Counted from the first letter of the stretch, positions 34,090-45,471 are shown. The stretch is 64,000 bases of DNA from Anisodus tanguticus (GCA_034509755.1 CM067541.1:9412001-9476000), one strand, 5' to 3'. Made by a program: numbers and translations. The notes: generated by a model not told the origin, from the sequence alone.

Positions 34090-35685
34090 GCCCAAACCAT
34101 CTCTCCACTTCCAAAGAACCCAAAATTGGCCAAACAAGACCCTAATTGGAATGCGGCTATGTATGAGGAATTCAATGCTTTAACTAAATAACACACGTGG
34201 GATCTAGTACCTAGACACGAGGGGGTGAATGTCATTCGTTGTATGTGGCTATTTCGTCACAAGTTCGAGACAATGGGGATCTTGAGAGGTATAAGGCCCG
34301 TCTTGTGGCTAATGGCACAAATCGGCAGGAGGGCATTGATTGTGGTGAGACCTTGACCGGTTGTCAAACCGGCTACCATCCGCACAGTTTTGAGCATAGC
34401 CATGGGCAAACACCGGCCGATCCATCGGCTTGATGTGAAGAATGCATTCTTACATGGGGATCCGAGAGAGACGGTCTACATGCATCGCCCACCGGGGTTC
34501 ACCCATCCGGCAGTTCCTCACTATGTGTGCCATCTCCGTAAGTCACTATATGGCCTGAAGCAGGCCCCCCGTGCGTGGTATGATCGCTTTGCAAGGTATA
34601 TCTTGCAGATTGGGTTTGTATGCAGCAAAAGTGATACATCACTTTTCATTTTTTATCGAGGTAGTAGCACGGCTTACTTATTACTTTACGTGGATGATAT
34701 TGTTCTTACTGCCTCCTCCGACGGATTGAAAAATGAGATTATTGCCTTGCTCAAGTCCGAATTTGCAATGACTGATTTGGGAAAGCTGAGTTACTTTTTG
34801 GGGATATCAGTGACCAGGTTTGCCAATCATATGTTCTTGTGTCAGCGTAAGTATGCAGAAGAGATTGTGTACAGGGCTAAGATGGCGAATTGCAAAGAGG
34901 TGCCTACTCCAGTTGATTCCAAATCTAAGCTCAGTGCTATGGATGGTGCTCCAGTCTCTGATCCTACTATGTATAGGACCCTTGCAGGTGCACTTCAGTA
35001 TCTCACATTCACCAGGCCAGACATAGCTTATCTTTGTTCGGCAGTGTGCTTATTCATGCATGCCCCCAGTGAGTCTCATTTCACTGCTCTTAAGCGTATC
35101 ATTCGATACATTAAGGGCACTCTTGATTATGGTTTGCACCTATACCCCTCTGGCACCGGACAGGTTGCTTTCATATACGGATGCGATTGGGCAGGGTGTC
35201 CGGACACGCGACGCTCCACCTCCGGCTTTTGTGTTTTCTTAGGGGATAATCCGATTTCTTGGTACGCAAGCGACAGGCTACCCTATCTCGCTCCAAAGTG
35301 CCGAGGCCGAGTACGAGGCGTTGCAAATGTAGTAGCCGAGATTTGTTGGCTCGTAAATTTACTGTTAGAACTTCAGTGTCCTTTGCGTCAGGCATCTATT
35401 GTGTATTGTGATAACATCTCTGCCATCTATCTTTCTCATAATCCGGTTCAACATCAGCGAACCAAGCATATTGAGATAGACCTACACTTCGTTCGTGAGA
35501 AAGTTGCGTTAGGCCATGTCAGAGTGTTACATGTTCCATCATCCTATCAGTATGCAGACATATTTACCAAAGGACTTCCCAGACAGTTATTTCTTGACTT
35601 CAGAGCCAGTCTCAGCGTCCGGCCTCCTCCCGCTCCGACTGAGGGGGTGTGTAAACGTGTAAATATATTCCCTACCCATAATTAG
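34090..35685 (+). pseudogene. Copia reverse transcriptase and RNase H, largely open
   Basis: Starts near KNPKLAKQDPNWNAAMYEEF, with a stop in TK*HTWDLVP (34190) and frameshifts near 34255 and 34370. The 431-codon frame 34390-35685 then holds RLDVKNAFLHGD, SLYGLKQAPRAWYDRF, LLYVDDIVLTASS (catalytic YVDD), LGKLSYFLGISVTR and RNase H with VYCDNISAIYL and YADIFTKGLPRQL. Around 35262-35330 the expected SAKRQATLSRSSAEAEYRG is replaced by an out-of-frame stretch (SWYASDRLPYLAPKCRGRVR). Several small indels cancel out, so the frame stays open although the RNase H acidic motif is lost. Confidence 0.9.
35639..35649 (+). other. Polypurine tract
   Basis: Purine-rich CTGAGGGGGTG directly before the 3' LTR; it primes plus-strand synthesis in LTR elements. 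Confidence 0.75.
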
Positions 35686-35867
35686 AATATTTTCATATAT
35701 TGTGTAAATATAATTATGGTAAGACTAGGATTCCTCTTTTGTATAGGCTTAAGATTCCTCTTTTGTATAGGCTTAGGATTCCTATTGTATAAGGGATGAA
35801 TATTGTACTCTATATATACCTTGATATTAATGAAAGACTCCTCAAGGGAGATTAATATCATCTTACA
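35650..35867 (+). repeat. 3' LTR of the Copia element, with 24-bp duplication
   Basis: 218 bp. Same sequence as the 5' LTR apart from four substitutions and a tandem duplication of a 24-bp unit that contains CCTCTTTTGTATAGGCTTA. Confidence 0.95.
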
Positions 35868-35872
35868 CCTCT

Positions 35873-37362
35873 AAAGGGTGGACGGAAGAAAGAAGAAGAG
35901 AAGCTAAAAACCAAAGGAAAAGAAAGAAGAAGAGAAGCTAAAAACCAAAGGAAAAGAAAAGAAAAGAAAAGAAAGAAAGCAACTTATCATAGCAAAATAG
36001 GAGCTAGGTCGCAACACATTGATTTGGTTATTATCATGTTTGTTGACTCTAAAGTCTAAACATATACCACGAAAAGATATGGTAGAATGATTATTTTATT
36101 TCGCGATTTTGGCTTCAAATTTTAAGAATGAAAAAAATATTTTCAGGAAAATAAACTTTATTGAATTATATCATGTCTAACACATTTTTGAAGGGAGCAC
36201 ATTGCCTCGTTTAATGAACTTACTCGGGGCATATAGACATTATTGATTTAGTTGTCATGTTTGTTTGACTTTAAAATGTACCAGTAAGGATTGTGGTAAA
36301 ACAATTGAATAACAAGTTTGTTTCTGAGTTTTGAAAATAGAGAATTATCTTGGTAGGAAATGCAATACCTCGTTTAATGCGCTTTTTAGGTGCGAATAGA
36401 CTTTAGATATCAAATTGTTTTAAAAAAATATATTGGTGTATTTTTGGTAAATATACCTACTCATATATTTCCATTTCTTTTTGCGCTCTCTCTCTACTCT
36501 GCAGAATAAATTATATCAGCTGTAAACTTTTTTTGGTACAAAGAGTAATGGTAGAGACTGGAGAGACACAGACAGACTATTCCTTATACGTCTTTAACTT
36601 TTAATATTGTCAGGGACATCTAGATAATACCAGTTACACGGATTCGATAAAATTCAGCAATTTGGATTCAGACTCTATATTTAAATTAAGAAATTCACTT
36701 TATAAAACGTATAAATAACCAATCTTGAACCCAATAAACTGTCATGTTTTAAAATTCGGATCTCATAACATCTAAATATTGTGTTATGAGACAACTAGAA
36801 TTAAAATATGATAACGAAAAGGAAAGAACACACAATTTTAACATGAAAATCCTCAAGGGGAAGAAAACCATGACCGTCACCAACTTTTATTATTTTCAAT
36901 AAAAGATGTTTTTAGGGATACATAATTATGCGAAAAAATCATGTATATATAGGCGACAAAATACCCTAAACTTAGTAGAATTCGGATGTCCTCTAAGCTA
37001 TTTTCCAAGTAGAAATCCTCGTGGGCTTCTGGTCCTTGCTTAGTCCATCGCAGGAGGCTGCCCCACACCCCTACAACCCAGCAATCGAGATCATGCCTAC
37101 AAACTTAACATATTGCATAAGCGAGCAAAGTGAACATATGACCACAGTCCACATATTATAATAAATCCAATGATGAGGGGAAAAGAGCTAAACTAAGGCA
37201 AATTATAGGACCTCCGCTACTTTGAAAAAAAAAACCAATTGGCGACGGGTAGATTATGTAGCTAAACGGTGAAATTCGTCGCTAATTCTATTTAGCAACG
37301 AACTATCAAATTATTTTGTTAGCCAAGTAATTTAGTGACAAAATTCGTAGCTAATTATAATT
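35873..37362. other. Non-coding interval
   Basis: Begins with a purine-rich duplication (listed separately), then AT-rich DNA without a credible gene. At 37235-37360 the motifs GCGACGGGTAG, AATTCGTCGCTAATT and TTAGTGACAAAATTCGTAG suggest the end of a transposon whose ends carry GTCGCTAA-type repeats. Confidence 0.5.
35887..35980 (+). repeat. Purine-rich tandem repeat next to the Copia 3' end
   Basis: The block AAGAAGAGAAGCTAAAAACC plus AAAGGAAAAG occurs twice in tandem, followed by several GAAAA units. It lies 20 bp beyond the Copia target duplication. Confidence 0.8.
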
Positions 37363-37367
37363 TTTTT

Positions 37368-37487
37368 TGTTAAGAGTCCTACATCGGATATGGAATGGGA
37401 ACATGGACTCCTTATATGGACTTGGACATTCCTGACCTTACAAGCTAGCTTTTGGGGTTGAGTTAGGCCCAAAATCCATTATTTACA
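37368..37487 (+). repeat. 5' LTR of TRIM
   Basis: 120 bp containing ACATCGGATATGGAATGGGA and TTACAAGCTAGCTTTTGGGG; about 90 percent identical by eye to 38835-38954. Confidence 0.88.
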
Positions 37488-37541
37488 TGATATCAGAGTC
37501 AGACCCATTCCACCGATGTTGGGCCCCCAAGTTATATTATA

Positions 37542-38758
37542 TGTTGGAAATTTACTAATGTGGAATTTAGTTTATCCCATTATTTATAACTCGAACAATT
37601 GGGCCCCGCACGTCGGAAATATCATTTCCACACACGTGCAATCTTAGTGCCAAGTATCGTAAATTTCGTTAATGAAAGAGATATTAGTACGTAAGTGAAA
37701 TGTTTGAGACATAGAATGATGGATAGTTATTAGATGAATAACAAGTGTTCCACGTTGGTAAACGAAGGAAGGATTGTGCGAGGTGTAAGATGGAACGGGT
37801 CGGAAAGGGCCGCGGAGCCGAGAAGGGCCGCGACGCCTCGCGGACTGGGTCGGAGCGCCGCGACGCTAATTCCAACTTTGGGGTTCTGGAGCCGCGACGC
37901 TAAATGCTGCAGCGCCGCGACGCTAAATCTTGCGGCCGGACGCTAAATCGTCAGCAGCGCGCGACGCTAAATCTTTGCGGCGTGTAGCCGCCGCGACGCT
38001 AAATCTCGTTAGCCGCCGCGACGCTTCCCAAACAATGTTTGCTCGACGGAAGTCCAAAAGTTTGGCTGATTATGGAGAGGTTTTGGAGCATTAACTTGGC
38101 AGTTTTTCCTCCATAACTCAGCCATTATTTGGTTGCATTAGTTGGTGGTTTAAAAGTTCATTTAAATGACCATTACATGGGCACTTGAAGAGGCCATCTT
38201 ACACACCTATAAATGGAGGCCTTTGGCTTAATTCTATAGATGAACATATATGAACATATGAACAGAAAAATAAGTTTACAACACCACAAAGAGATCAGAT
38301 TTTCCTGATAAGCAATCCTTCTCTTAGCAATCTTCATTATTCGTGTTCTTCGCTGAGATCATTTGTGTAGGCTTTGCACACTTGATAGTTTGATATTTCA
38401 TCTTGGGAGACTATTGTACACACTTTCGTAAAGCCTATATACGAGGGCAATCTTGTCTTAAAGACAGATAGCCATCTCTCGACTCAGCTGGCGGTGTTGT
38501 GATTATCTAATTGGTTGCTAAGTGTTTCAGGTGTTAACTTATCAGACGAAGGACTCTAACCGTTCGTATTCTCAACGGATCTACAAGCCACAAGTGTAGT
38601 AGTTCATGTTCTTGTATTCCCGAATACAAGATCCATATTTGAAGTTTCAATAAAAGATCAAGATATTGACAACTTGTTGTTGTCCTCTTTGTTGTTTATC
38701 CTTTCTATCACTGTAATAGTTATTTACTATTCCCGTTGTTGCTTTACATATTCCAACA
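37542..38758 (+). mobile_element. Solo LTR (1.2 kb) nested in the TRIM
   Basis: Begins TGTTGGAAATTTAC and ends CATATTCCAACA, so the ends are inverted (TGTTGGAA/TTCCAACA). The flanks TTATA and TTATC differ in one base, consistent with a decayed 5-bp duplication. No internal retrotransposon genes are present, so it is read as an LTR left after recombination. It contains AGTTTCAATAAAAGATC near its end, a possible polyadenylation region. Confidence 0.78.
37795..38030. repeat. GC-rich array of GCCGCGACGCTAAAT units
   Basis: About eight copies of a core GCGACGCTAAAT, spaced roughly 20-35 bp, in an otherwise AT-rich LTR. Short ORFs over it on both strands are composition artefacts. Confidence 0.85.
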
Positions 38759-38834
38759 TTATCCACGCTCCAGTTAACAAGGTCTGGGCTATATTATCTA
38801 TACTCTAGTTAACAAGGTCTGGGCGTGCGGAGAG

Positions 38835-38954
38835 TGTTAAGAGTCCCACATCGGATATGGAATGGGAATATGGACTCCTTATATGAACTTGGACAATCTT
38901 CACCTTACAAGCTAGCTTTTGAGGTTGAGTTAGACTCAAAATTCATTCTTTACA
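38835..38954 (+). repeat. 3' LTR of TRIM
   Basis: 120 bp, same landmarks as the 5' LTR (ACATCGGATATGGAATGGGA, TTACAAGCTAGCTTTTGAGG), ending TTCTTTACA. Confidence 0.88.
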
Positions 38955-38959
38955 TTTTT

Positions 38960-40434
38960 AATCCATTTACTATTTTTCTTGTGTTAATTGAAATTCTTGT
39001 TTCAACCGGTCGTAGGTGATGGTAATTAAGAGTACTATTTGATGTTTCTCATCTCTTTCTCTTCTTTTCTTCTCATCTTTTCTTTATTTATGGCTTATCA
39101 TCCTTTAATCAATATGCTTCGTAAAAGAAGAGATCCGAAGGTATATATGACTATTCCACCATAGTATAAAACGTTTTGAAAATATTAACAAAAAACAATT
39201 GCTCCAACCCTTTTCTCCTTTCTAACTTGACCATAAAGAAGTCAGGACTGTGAGAATTAAAATTACACAAATATTTTATGGAGGTTCATTAGAATTACAT
39301 AATTGGCGGTCAGGGTCGGAGAAGGTCAATGACTCATTACTTTTTGAGTTAAATTTTGAAAAGAGTTGCTTTTGAAGAGCAAATTCATCAAAAAAACTTT
39401 TCATGAACCAATTTCCGACGGAGTGCCTCAAAAAATTCCTGCGGAAATTTGCATATTCTTAGTATATATATAATAAATTGCAATTTATTTAAACTTATTA
39501 GTTATAATCGACTTATCCCCTTCGGAGTTTTTTTCACTAAGACAGTTCAAAGTTTATATACTAACCATGTAAAAAATATTAAATAAATTAGGTCACTTAA
39601 AATATATATAACTTCATATAATTCTCTAAATTAAACATCGATTGGTTATTTAGAAGAAAAATATTCCTTTTAAAAAGTTTTATCTTTGCATGATATCTAG
39701 GTCTTTCCACCTGCCGCCGAACTATTGCCTCTCCAAATGTGATAAAAAATTAATTTGGTGATGAAATGGTTTAACTATTAAGAACCATATATCAGATAAT
39801 GTTGGAGAGGAATTAAAGCTATTTGAGTTTCTATTCTTTTCTTTGTTTGCTTTTTTGCATGTGCCAAGTAAAATAATTAATTGCTGGACTCATCATTAGG
39901 TAATGACTTTGATCATGCATTAATTAATAGCTTCCTACATAAATTCACAGCCTATCGTAGTTTAGAAGCTTCCTAATTCGTGCGGGCATTAAATACTTCA
40001 TTGGATCAATTAATTAATTGGTCATCAATATATTTGTTTAATAGTATTGCAGAAAAATAAATGCTTCACAGACCTTCAGCCTCCACATGAACCCATCTAC
40101 GTGTTATCATATTCCACGTGTACATTTTTTATGACTTTTGACATTAACATGCGTGTGCTTATATTATCTCACCTGTTTTTTCACTGCGTTTGTCCGTCTA
40201 ATATGAATTCATCTCAGAAAATTTCATTTTGAGAGTAAATATATTCTCTATATTAAACAACTTCATTCCCGTAATTCAAACATGAAATTTGTAATTAAGT
40301 TAACTTTGATGATATTTTATATTCTATTCGAGTTCTATACTTAGTGTAAAAATATTACTTAATTAACTTGGTCTTTCTATAATTTTCAAACTATTAATCT
40401 ACTTTTATGAATGATTACTTGATAAAATGATTTT
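38960..40434. other. Non-coding interval
   Basis: AT-rich DNA with no credible ORF, RNA gene or clear element. CCGACGGAGTGCC with AATTCCTGCGGAAATTT (39412-39450) could be a transposon end, but this is unsupported. Confidence 0.5.
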
Positions 40435-40560
40435 CGGCGCCGAAATGACACCTTTTTTAAACTTAAAGACCAAAATGATATGTCAATTTACTTACGTACC
40501 ACAATGAGTTGTTCGTTGAAAAATTCACGAACTGGCAACCTTTTTTGACAGCCGCCATTT
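40435..40560 (+). repeat. MULE left terminal inverted repeat
   Basis: CGGCGCCGAAATGACACCTT, then ACTTAAAGACCAAAATGATA, TTTACTTACGTACCACAATG, AGTTGTTCGTTGAAAAATTC. The order matches the right end read in reverse (50941 downwards). Confidence 0.85.
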
Positions 40561-41818
40561 AACGTTGCACCAAATTAAAAAAATTAATTTAAATACAGTT
40601 CGTTACAGAGCGAACTGTGCTAATTTTTTTTTTTTTTTTAAAAATAAATGTAGTTTGTGTTGTATTTAGCGAACTGTGTTTAATTTTTTGCACGATAGTG
40701 AGTGCGGCCAATACCTAGCGAAAAAGATTATATATTATTTTATCAACTGTTGGTGAGACTCCTAAAACAAAATCTAACAGAAGTAACCACTTCGATATTA
40801 TCGAATAAAATCCCTTCTTCCCATCTTTCCACCTTCATCCTCTTCTGAGTTTTTTCTTTTCCTCTTCCTCCTCAAGAGAAGCATTCTTCCATTCTTCATC
40901 CACTATTTTCTTCAAACAATTTTGAGGTAATTCATATATTTTGTAATTTTTTACATATATAATTTAATTTAGTCATTATAGATCGGTTCATATTTAATTT
41001 TTTGATTTATTTAGATTTTATAATTAAATATTTTGTACTCTAAAACGAGAATATTGTTTAGTCATCCTGGATTTTGTACTCTAAGACAAGAATTTAATTA
41101 TTGAGAGCTAGAGACACAACTTTAAATGGGTGAAAAGGACACATCGGCTCATATATAACAATTGTTTCTGTCTCTATTTATCAAAAAATAACATTTGTTT
41201 AGTTGAAAACAAAAAAAACACTTGTTTATTTTTATATATTGTAGGTGTTTAACTAAGTATTTTCTTCTCTTGATATGATAAAGAAAAATAAAAATAAAAA
41301 TAAAGTAGATTAGAATAAAGAAAAATTAATTACTCATTAGATTAAAAAGTGCAGTAGATTATAATAAAGAAAACAAAAGTGCTAAGTTTTCCGATTCCGT
41401 TAATTAAATAATAGTTGCAAATTCCAATTGTTGATTCGATTAACTAAAAGCATTAGAAAATATTACTTACATTTCGGTGTTTAGCCCAAGAACTGCAATT
41501 AAAACATAATAAAAGAATAATTACAATTCGTTGACCATATATCGAATTGCAATTAATATTAATTAAAGAAAAACAAATAAAAAGTTATCTTGTATAACAA
41601 TTTGTTCACTTTTTTAAAATTTAATGATGAGTATAAATGAGATTATTCAGTTTTATTTCATATGCTACGCTAAATTTAAGAACATATTATTGTTTGAGTA
41701 ATTAAGATATGATTTTACTTTGATATTAGAGTGTTTAACGTTGAAAGAACTGTCCTTTTGATCAAGTATTGTTAGAATCAATTAACTAAAAAAAGTTAAC
41801 TAAATGCACAATATAGGT

Positions 41819-42840
41819 ATGGATCGTCCAAGGGTGACTGTACATCCCAGTCCAGAAGAGTATGATGTCTGTGTGGGACGGGAAGTTGACTGGAAAGGAT
41901 GCATGTTTAACTAAACGTCGTGCGGATTTTGAATTCTGACATCACATGAGGCAACACCCTTTGCATCACCGCATCATTGGTTACTTTGAGAGATGTGAAT
42001 TTAGGGGAGTTTTAGTGGTAGGCGACGTGTAATCTGATGAAGGAATTATCACTGCACTTATTGAAAGATGGCGTCCAGAGAGGCCTACATTCCATATGCG
42101 CACTGGTGAATGTACCATCACATAGCAGGATGTCGAGGTCTTATATGCATTCCCGTAGATGGCGACCCGTTGGTGCATAATGGTGTTAGAAAAATAAGCA
42201 AATCAAGGTGGGAAGAATTGATGAACGAGCTTACTGGTTGGCTGCCCGAAGATAGATTTGTTGAAGCTAATAGATTGTTGAGAATAAAAGCATTAGCTAA
42301 GTATGTGAAATTCTTGGATGATATTGAAGACGATACCGAGATTGTGGTGCAACAGAGGGTCAGGTTGTACCTACTTTGGCTATTTGGTGGCAAGATATTC
42401 CCCGAAAATTCTGGTGCATGGCTTAGTTTAGACCTCTTGCTTGACATGGAGGACCTTGATGCAATGAGTAGAAAAGCTTGGGGTGTGCGACATTATCATA
42501 CTTGTACAATTCTCTATGTCGTACTTTGATGTCGAATCTCCGTGATGTTTGTGGATTTATTTCTTTGTTAGAGGTACGTGAATTTCGATATAATGTTGTT
42601 CTATTTTGATTATCTTTATTATTTAATTGGATTTTTTTCTATTTTAATTTACTTAATACAGGTATGGGCTTGGGAGCGACTTATCTCGATGCAACCATCA
42701 TTAGTCGTTCAAGAGTAAACGAGTGAGTTATGATGTTTGCGCAGAAGTGGAATCGGCGTGGGAATCGTCAAAGCGATGCGCGAAATGTGCTAGCAATTTG
42801 TAGGGATGTGTTAGACAACCTAACCGATGATCAGGTATTT
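41819..42840 (+). pseudogene. Plant mobile domain (PMD / MAIN-like) gene in MULE
   Basis: ATG 41819 opens MDRPRVTVHPSPEEYD. Conserved PMD sequence follows in pieces: HHRIIGYFERCEFRGVLVVG, IITALIERWRPERPTFHM, TITxQDVEVLYAFPVDGDP, then the frame 42110-42529 with SRWEELMNELTGWLPED and QQRVRLYLLWLFGGKIFPE. WAWERL near 42665-42685 and KWNRRGNRQSDARNVLAICR (42745 on) are the C-terminal part of the domain, with an intron-like gap between. Stops (two TAG/TAA before 42130) and a one-base deletion before PVDGDP break it. PMD proteins such as MAIN act in nuclear gene and transposon silencing; the domain is known to be carried by transposons. Confidence 0.75.
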
Positions 42841-43320
42841 CCCCCTTCCATGCAATTAGGAGAACTTCACAATGTTTCCAACGCTATTTTTAATCCAAAA
42901 AATAATAATTCCCGGTGTATCATTTGTCTGTAAAATAAGTTATATAAGTATCACTGACTTAATTAAAATGTATAATATTCATGTTAATATAGAAGCCAAT
43001 CATACTAGTTTGCAATCAAGATTGAGAATTCATTTATTTGTTTGAAGTTTCAAATTATACTTTTCCTAGTTTGCGATAATAGGGTGGGGATTGAATTTTC
43101 CTCCTATTTGCTTTTGTAGTAATCTTTTCATTTCTAGGATGTGTAACATTTTTGGTTGCAGAATGCATTAATTTTTAATTTACATAAGCTAAGTAGTTTA
43201 TTTGATTATTTAAATCGCACGTGTGAGTTAAATCATTCCGCACTCCACATTTTTCTATAAATACGTGCAACATAATACTTCATTCATCGATCTCACTCAG
43301 ATAAAACGAACTCTTTCGAT

Positions 43321-43630
43321 ATGTCATCCTGGAATCCACTCTTCTGGCAACGCAGCCCAATGACATATCATCCAGGTGACATTTTTGCGTCAATGGGTCT
43401 TGGAACACGAGTTTGAGTATTCTCTTAAGCCGAATGAGCAGTACAATAGCAAGATAAGGAGCGAATGGAACTACCGTTTGACGGAAGTTCATAATATTGA
43501 GAATGATTTAAAAGCTCATGGCCTATCGCGTCCAAAACGCCGTGCAATAGGAATGCCCCTCACATCACCCCAAGAACTGAATCTCGCTTTGAACAACATT
43601 CATGAAGAAAATAATAGGATGCGTTTGTGA
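43321..43630 (+). pseudogene. Small coiled-coil ORF 1 in MULE (unknown family)
   Basis: A start at ATG 43321 gives MSSWNPLFWQRSPMTYHPGD, then stops. One base shift leads into the frame that ends at 43630 with RQWVLEHEFEYSLKPNEQYN, RSEWNYRLTEVHNIENDLKA and HGLSRPKRRAIG. The charged heptad-like stretch suggests a coiled coil, followed by a basic PKRR motif that could act as a nuclear signal. I do not recognise the family. The C-terminal half resembles small ORF 2 at 44688-45005. Confidence 0.5.
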
Positions 43631-43859
43631 TGGTTGTTTTTTTTAAACCATCCGCTAGTGGGAGATATATAAAATTGAACACTTAGAATACTGGTTGAAA
43701 GTTTATATTTTTTGATTGAAGGAGTCCAGTTATTTATAGATGAAAGCGAGATCCGTTAATTAGAAAATATTGTTTTCTTAAAAAAGAATTATATACCTCT
43801 ATTTGCATTTACTGCATGGTCACTCTAACAAGTAACTAAAAGTCTTTCATTTGATGTCA

Positions 43860-44560
43860 AATCCCAAAACTATTACATATTTATATAAAAAGCACATGCC
43901 CTTTTATTGAAAATATACATGAAATCCTTCAGAAAAGAATCATATTCTTCAAATTTCTAATCTTATAGTTAGCAAAATATGCAACGAACTGTCATTTCGA
44001 TTTGACTTATCCCTGAAAAAATAATACTTGGATTCCTTCCAAAATTTCAGATTCTTATGAAACTATAGTATATAAAAGTAAGAACATGAAATCACATACA
44101 AATATACCATGAATAAAGTGATGAATCTCTTATTTTAAAAAAGAAAGTAGAAATTGTTATACACATGAATAATACAATTTATAATAAACATGTGAGTCCA
44201 AAAAATAGTACATTTTTTTATTTCTGCACTTCGCAAAATATGCAACGAACTGTAAGAAAAATAAAGAGAGAGAGATGAGTATATGTCAATTTCTGAAAAG
44301 CATGTAATAATACAATATTCGATTTGACTTGTCCATGCAAAAAAATAGTGATAAGTCTTATTTGATTTCACATCTGTCCTTTTATTGAAAATATACTTGG
44401 ATTCGTTCAAAAAGAAATTAGATTCTTTAATTTTTTATTTTTGCAGTTGGCAAAATATGCAACGAGTGTAAGAAAAAAGAGAGAAAGATACGTACATGTC
44501 AAATTCTGAAAAGCATATAATAAGACACTATTTGATTTGACTTGTCCATGAAAAAAAAGA
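43860..44560 (+). repeat. Three degenerate direct repeats between the small ORFs
   Basis: The block GCAAAATATGCAACGAACTG (near 43973, 44232 and, with changes, 44450) recurs together with TTTGACTTRTCCMTG and TTTTATTGAAAATATAC, spacing about 220-260 bp. Each copy carries the AACGAACTG motif that also marks the MULE ends. Confidence 0.72.
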
Positions 44561-44687
44561 CAGAAATGAGTCTTGGATTACTTCAAAAAAGAATACTATA
44601 AAAAAATCAAGATTATAAAGTATTATAACCGTAAGGTGTTATCTTCAGGTGAAATAAACGTTTTACAACCTATTTACTACAAAAGAA

Positions 44688-45010
44688 TGTCAAAGAATAA
44701 TGACAACACTACTGGAAGCTCTTCCTCACCCTTTGCTTGCGCATTCTCGAAAAACAGGAATGATAGCTCAAATTCAGAGTCACCCAACAACGACATTGGA
44801 ACATGGGATCCATATGATTTTGAGATGGATATGTACAACCCACACATGCTTGACGAAAAAGAAGATTAATTTTTTAATAGTGCAAAAATTAGATCCACGT
44901 GAGTACTACTGCAGATTAAGACGTGAATTGGATCATAGGTATCGTGAGTCAAATCGGCTCATTCGTGAGCTTGAAGAATTGGGGGCACCTAAACCACGTC
45001 GATTCTGTTA
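44688..45010 (+). pseudogene. Small coiled-coil ORF 2 in MULE (paralogue of ORF 1)
   Basis: ATG 44688 gives MSKNNDNTTGSSSSPFACAF, NDSSNSESPNND and a short acidic end (MLDEKED) before a stop at 44867. In another frame follow KLDPREYYCRLRRELDHRYR and ESNRLIRELEELGAPKPRR. This aligns with the end of ORF 1 (L-x-P-x-E-x-Y, R-x-E, R-x-x-E, L-x-x-x-G, P-[KR]-R-R). The stop codon is supplied by the first bases of the inserted Copia LTR (TGTTAA at 45006), so the original C-terminus is lost. Function unknown. Confidence 0.5.
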
Positions 45011-45307
45011 AATATACCATAGGTATACGTGTATACCTATTGTATATTACCGTATAATTAGTGTTTCAGATATGTACATAGAGGCCCACGGATTATTGTG
45101 TATATTTGGTATGTATATTGTTGTAATAGTTTAGGATACACATTACATTAATTAGTCTTATTGATTTACTATAATTGTATAGTTAGTGTTCAAGTAGAAT
45201 AATGTTTTAGAAGTATAATAGGAATATGATTCTCCTATTATGGAAATATGTAAATTGTATATATACTCTTTCAATTAATGAAAATAATCAAGGGATTATT
45301 TCTTTCA
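45006..45307 (+). repeat. 5' LTR of the Copia in the MULE
   Basis: 302 bp, TGTTAAATATACC...ATTTCTTTCA, followed by primer site TGGTATCAAGAGTC at 45308. It shares GTATATATACTCTTTCAATT and TCAAGGGATTATTTCTTTCA with the LTRs at 52563-52860 and 55984-56277 (reverse strand). Confidence 0.9.
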
Positions 45308-45471
45308 TGGTATCAAGAGTCTAGGTTAATATTTTCTCCCACTTTCACCCTAATATTTCCATCCAAACCACCGAATCCGAGCCCCCTTCCTCGGTTTCTG
45401 TACCCGGAAATTATTTTTCTCTTCCCAATTTTTTCTCCCCAATCCCTACTTCACGTCTTGCGTTTGCTATT

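Larger units (their letters stand above)
31060..35867 (+). mobile_element. Complete Copia retrotransposon (family B), 4.8 kb, young
   Basis: Has both LTRs (31060-31253 and 35650-35867), primer site, gag, protease, integrase, RT, RNase H and polypurine tract, flanked by the perfect 5-bp target duplication CCTCT (31055-31059, 35868-35872). The LTRs differ by four substitutions and one 24-bp tandem duplication in the 3' LTR. That similarity points to recent insertion, yet the polyprotein carries several frameshifts and stops. Confidence 0.96.
37368..38954 (+). mobile_element. TRIM element with a solo LTR nested inside
   Basis: Two 120-bp LTRs (37368-37487 and 38835-38954) start TGTTAAGAGTCC and end TTTACA, with target duplication TTTTT (37363-37367, 38955-38959). 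After the first LTR comes a primer site, TGATATCAGAGTCAGA. Before the second is a purine-rich GCGGAGAG. Without the nested 1.2-kb LTR only about 130 bp of internal DNA remain and nothing is encoded, which is typical of a terminal-repeat retrotransposon in miniature. Confidence 0.88.

Noticed and set aside
37684..37946. Arg/Ala-rich ORFs on both strands
   Set aside because: They span the GCGACGCTAAAT repeat; composition artefact without domain features.
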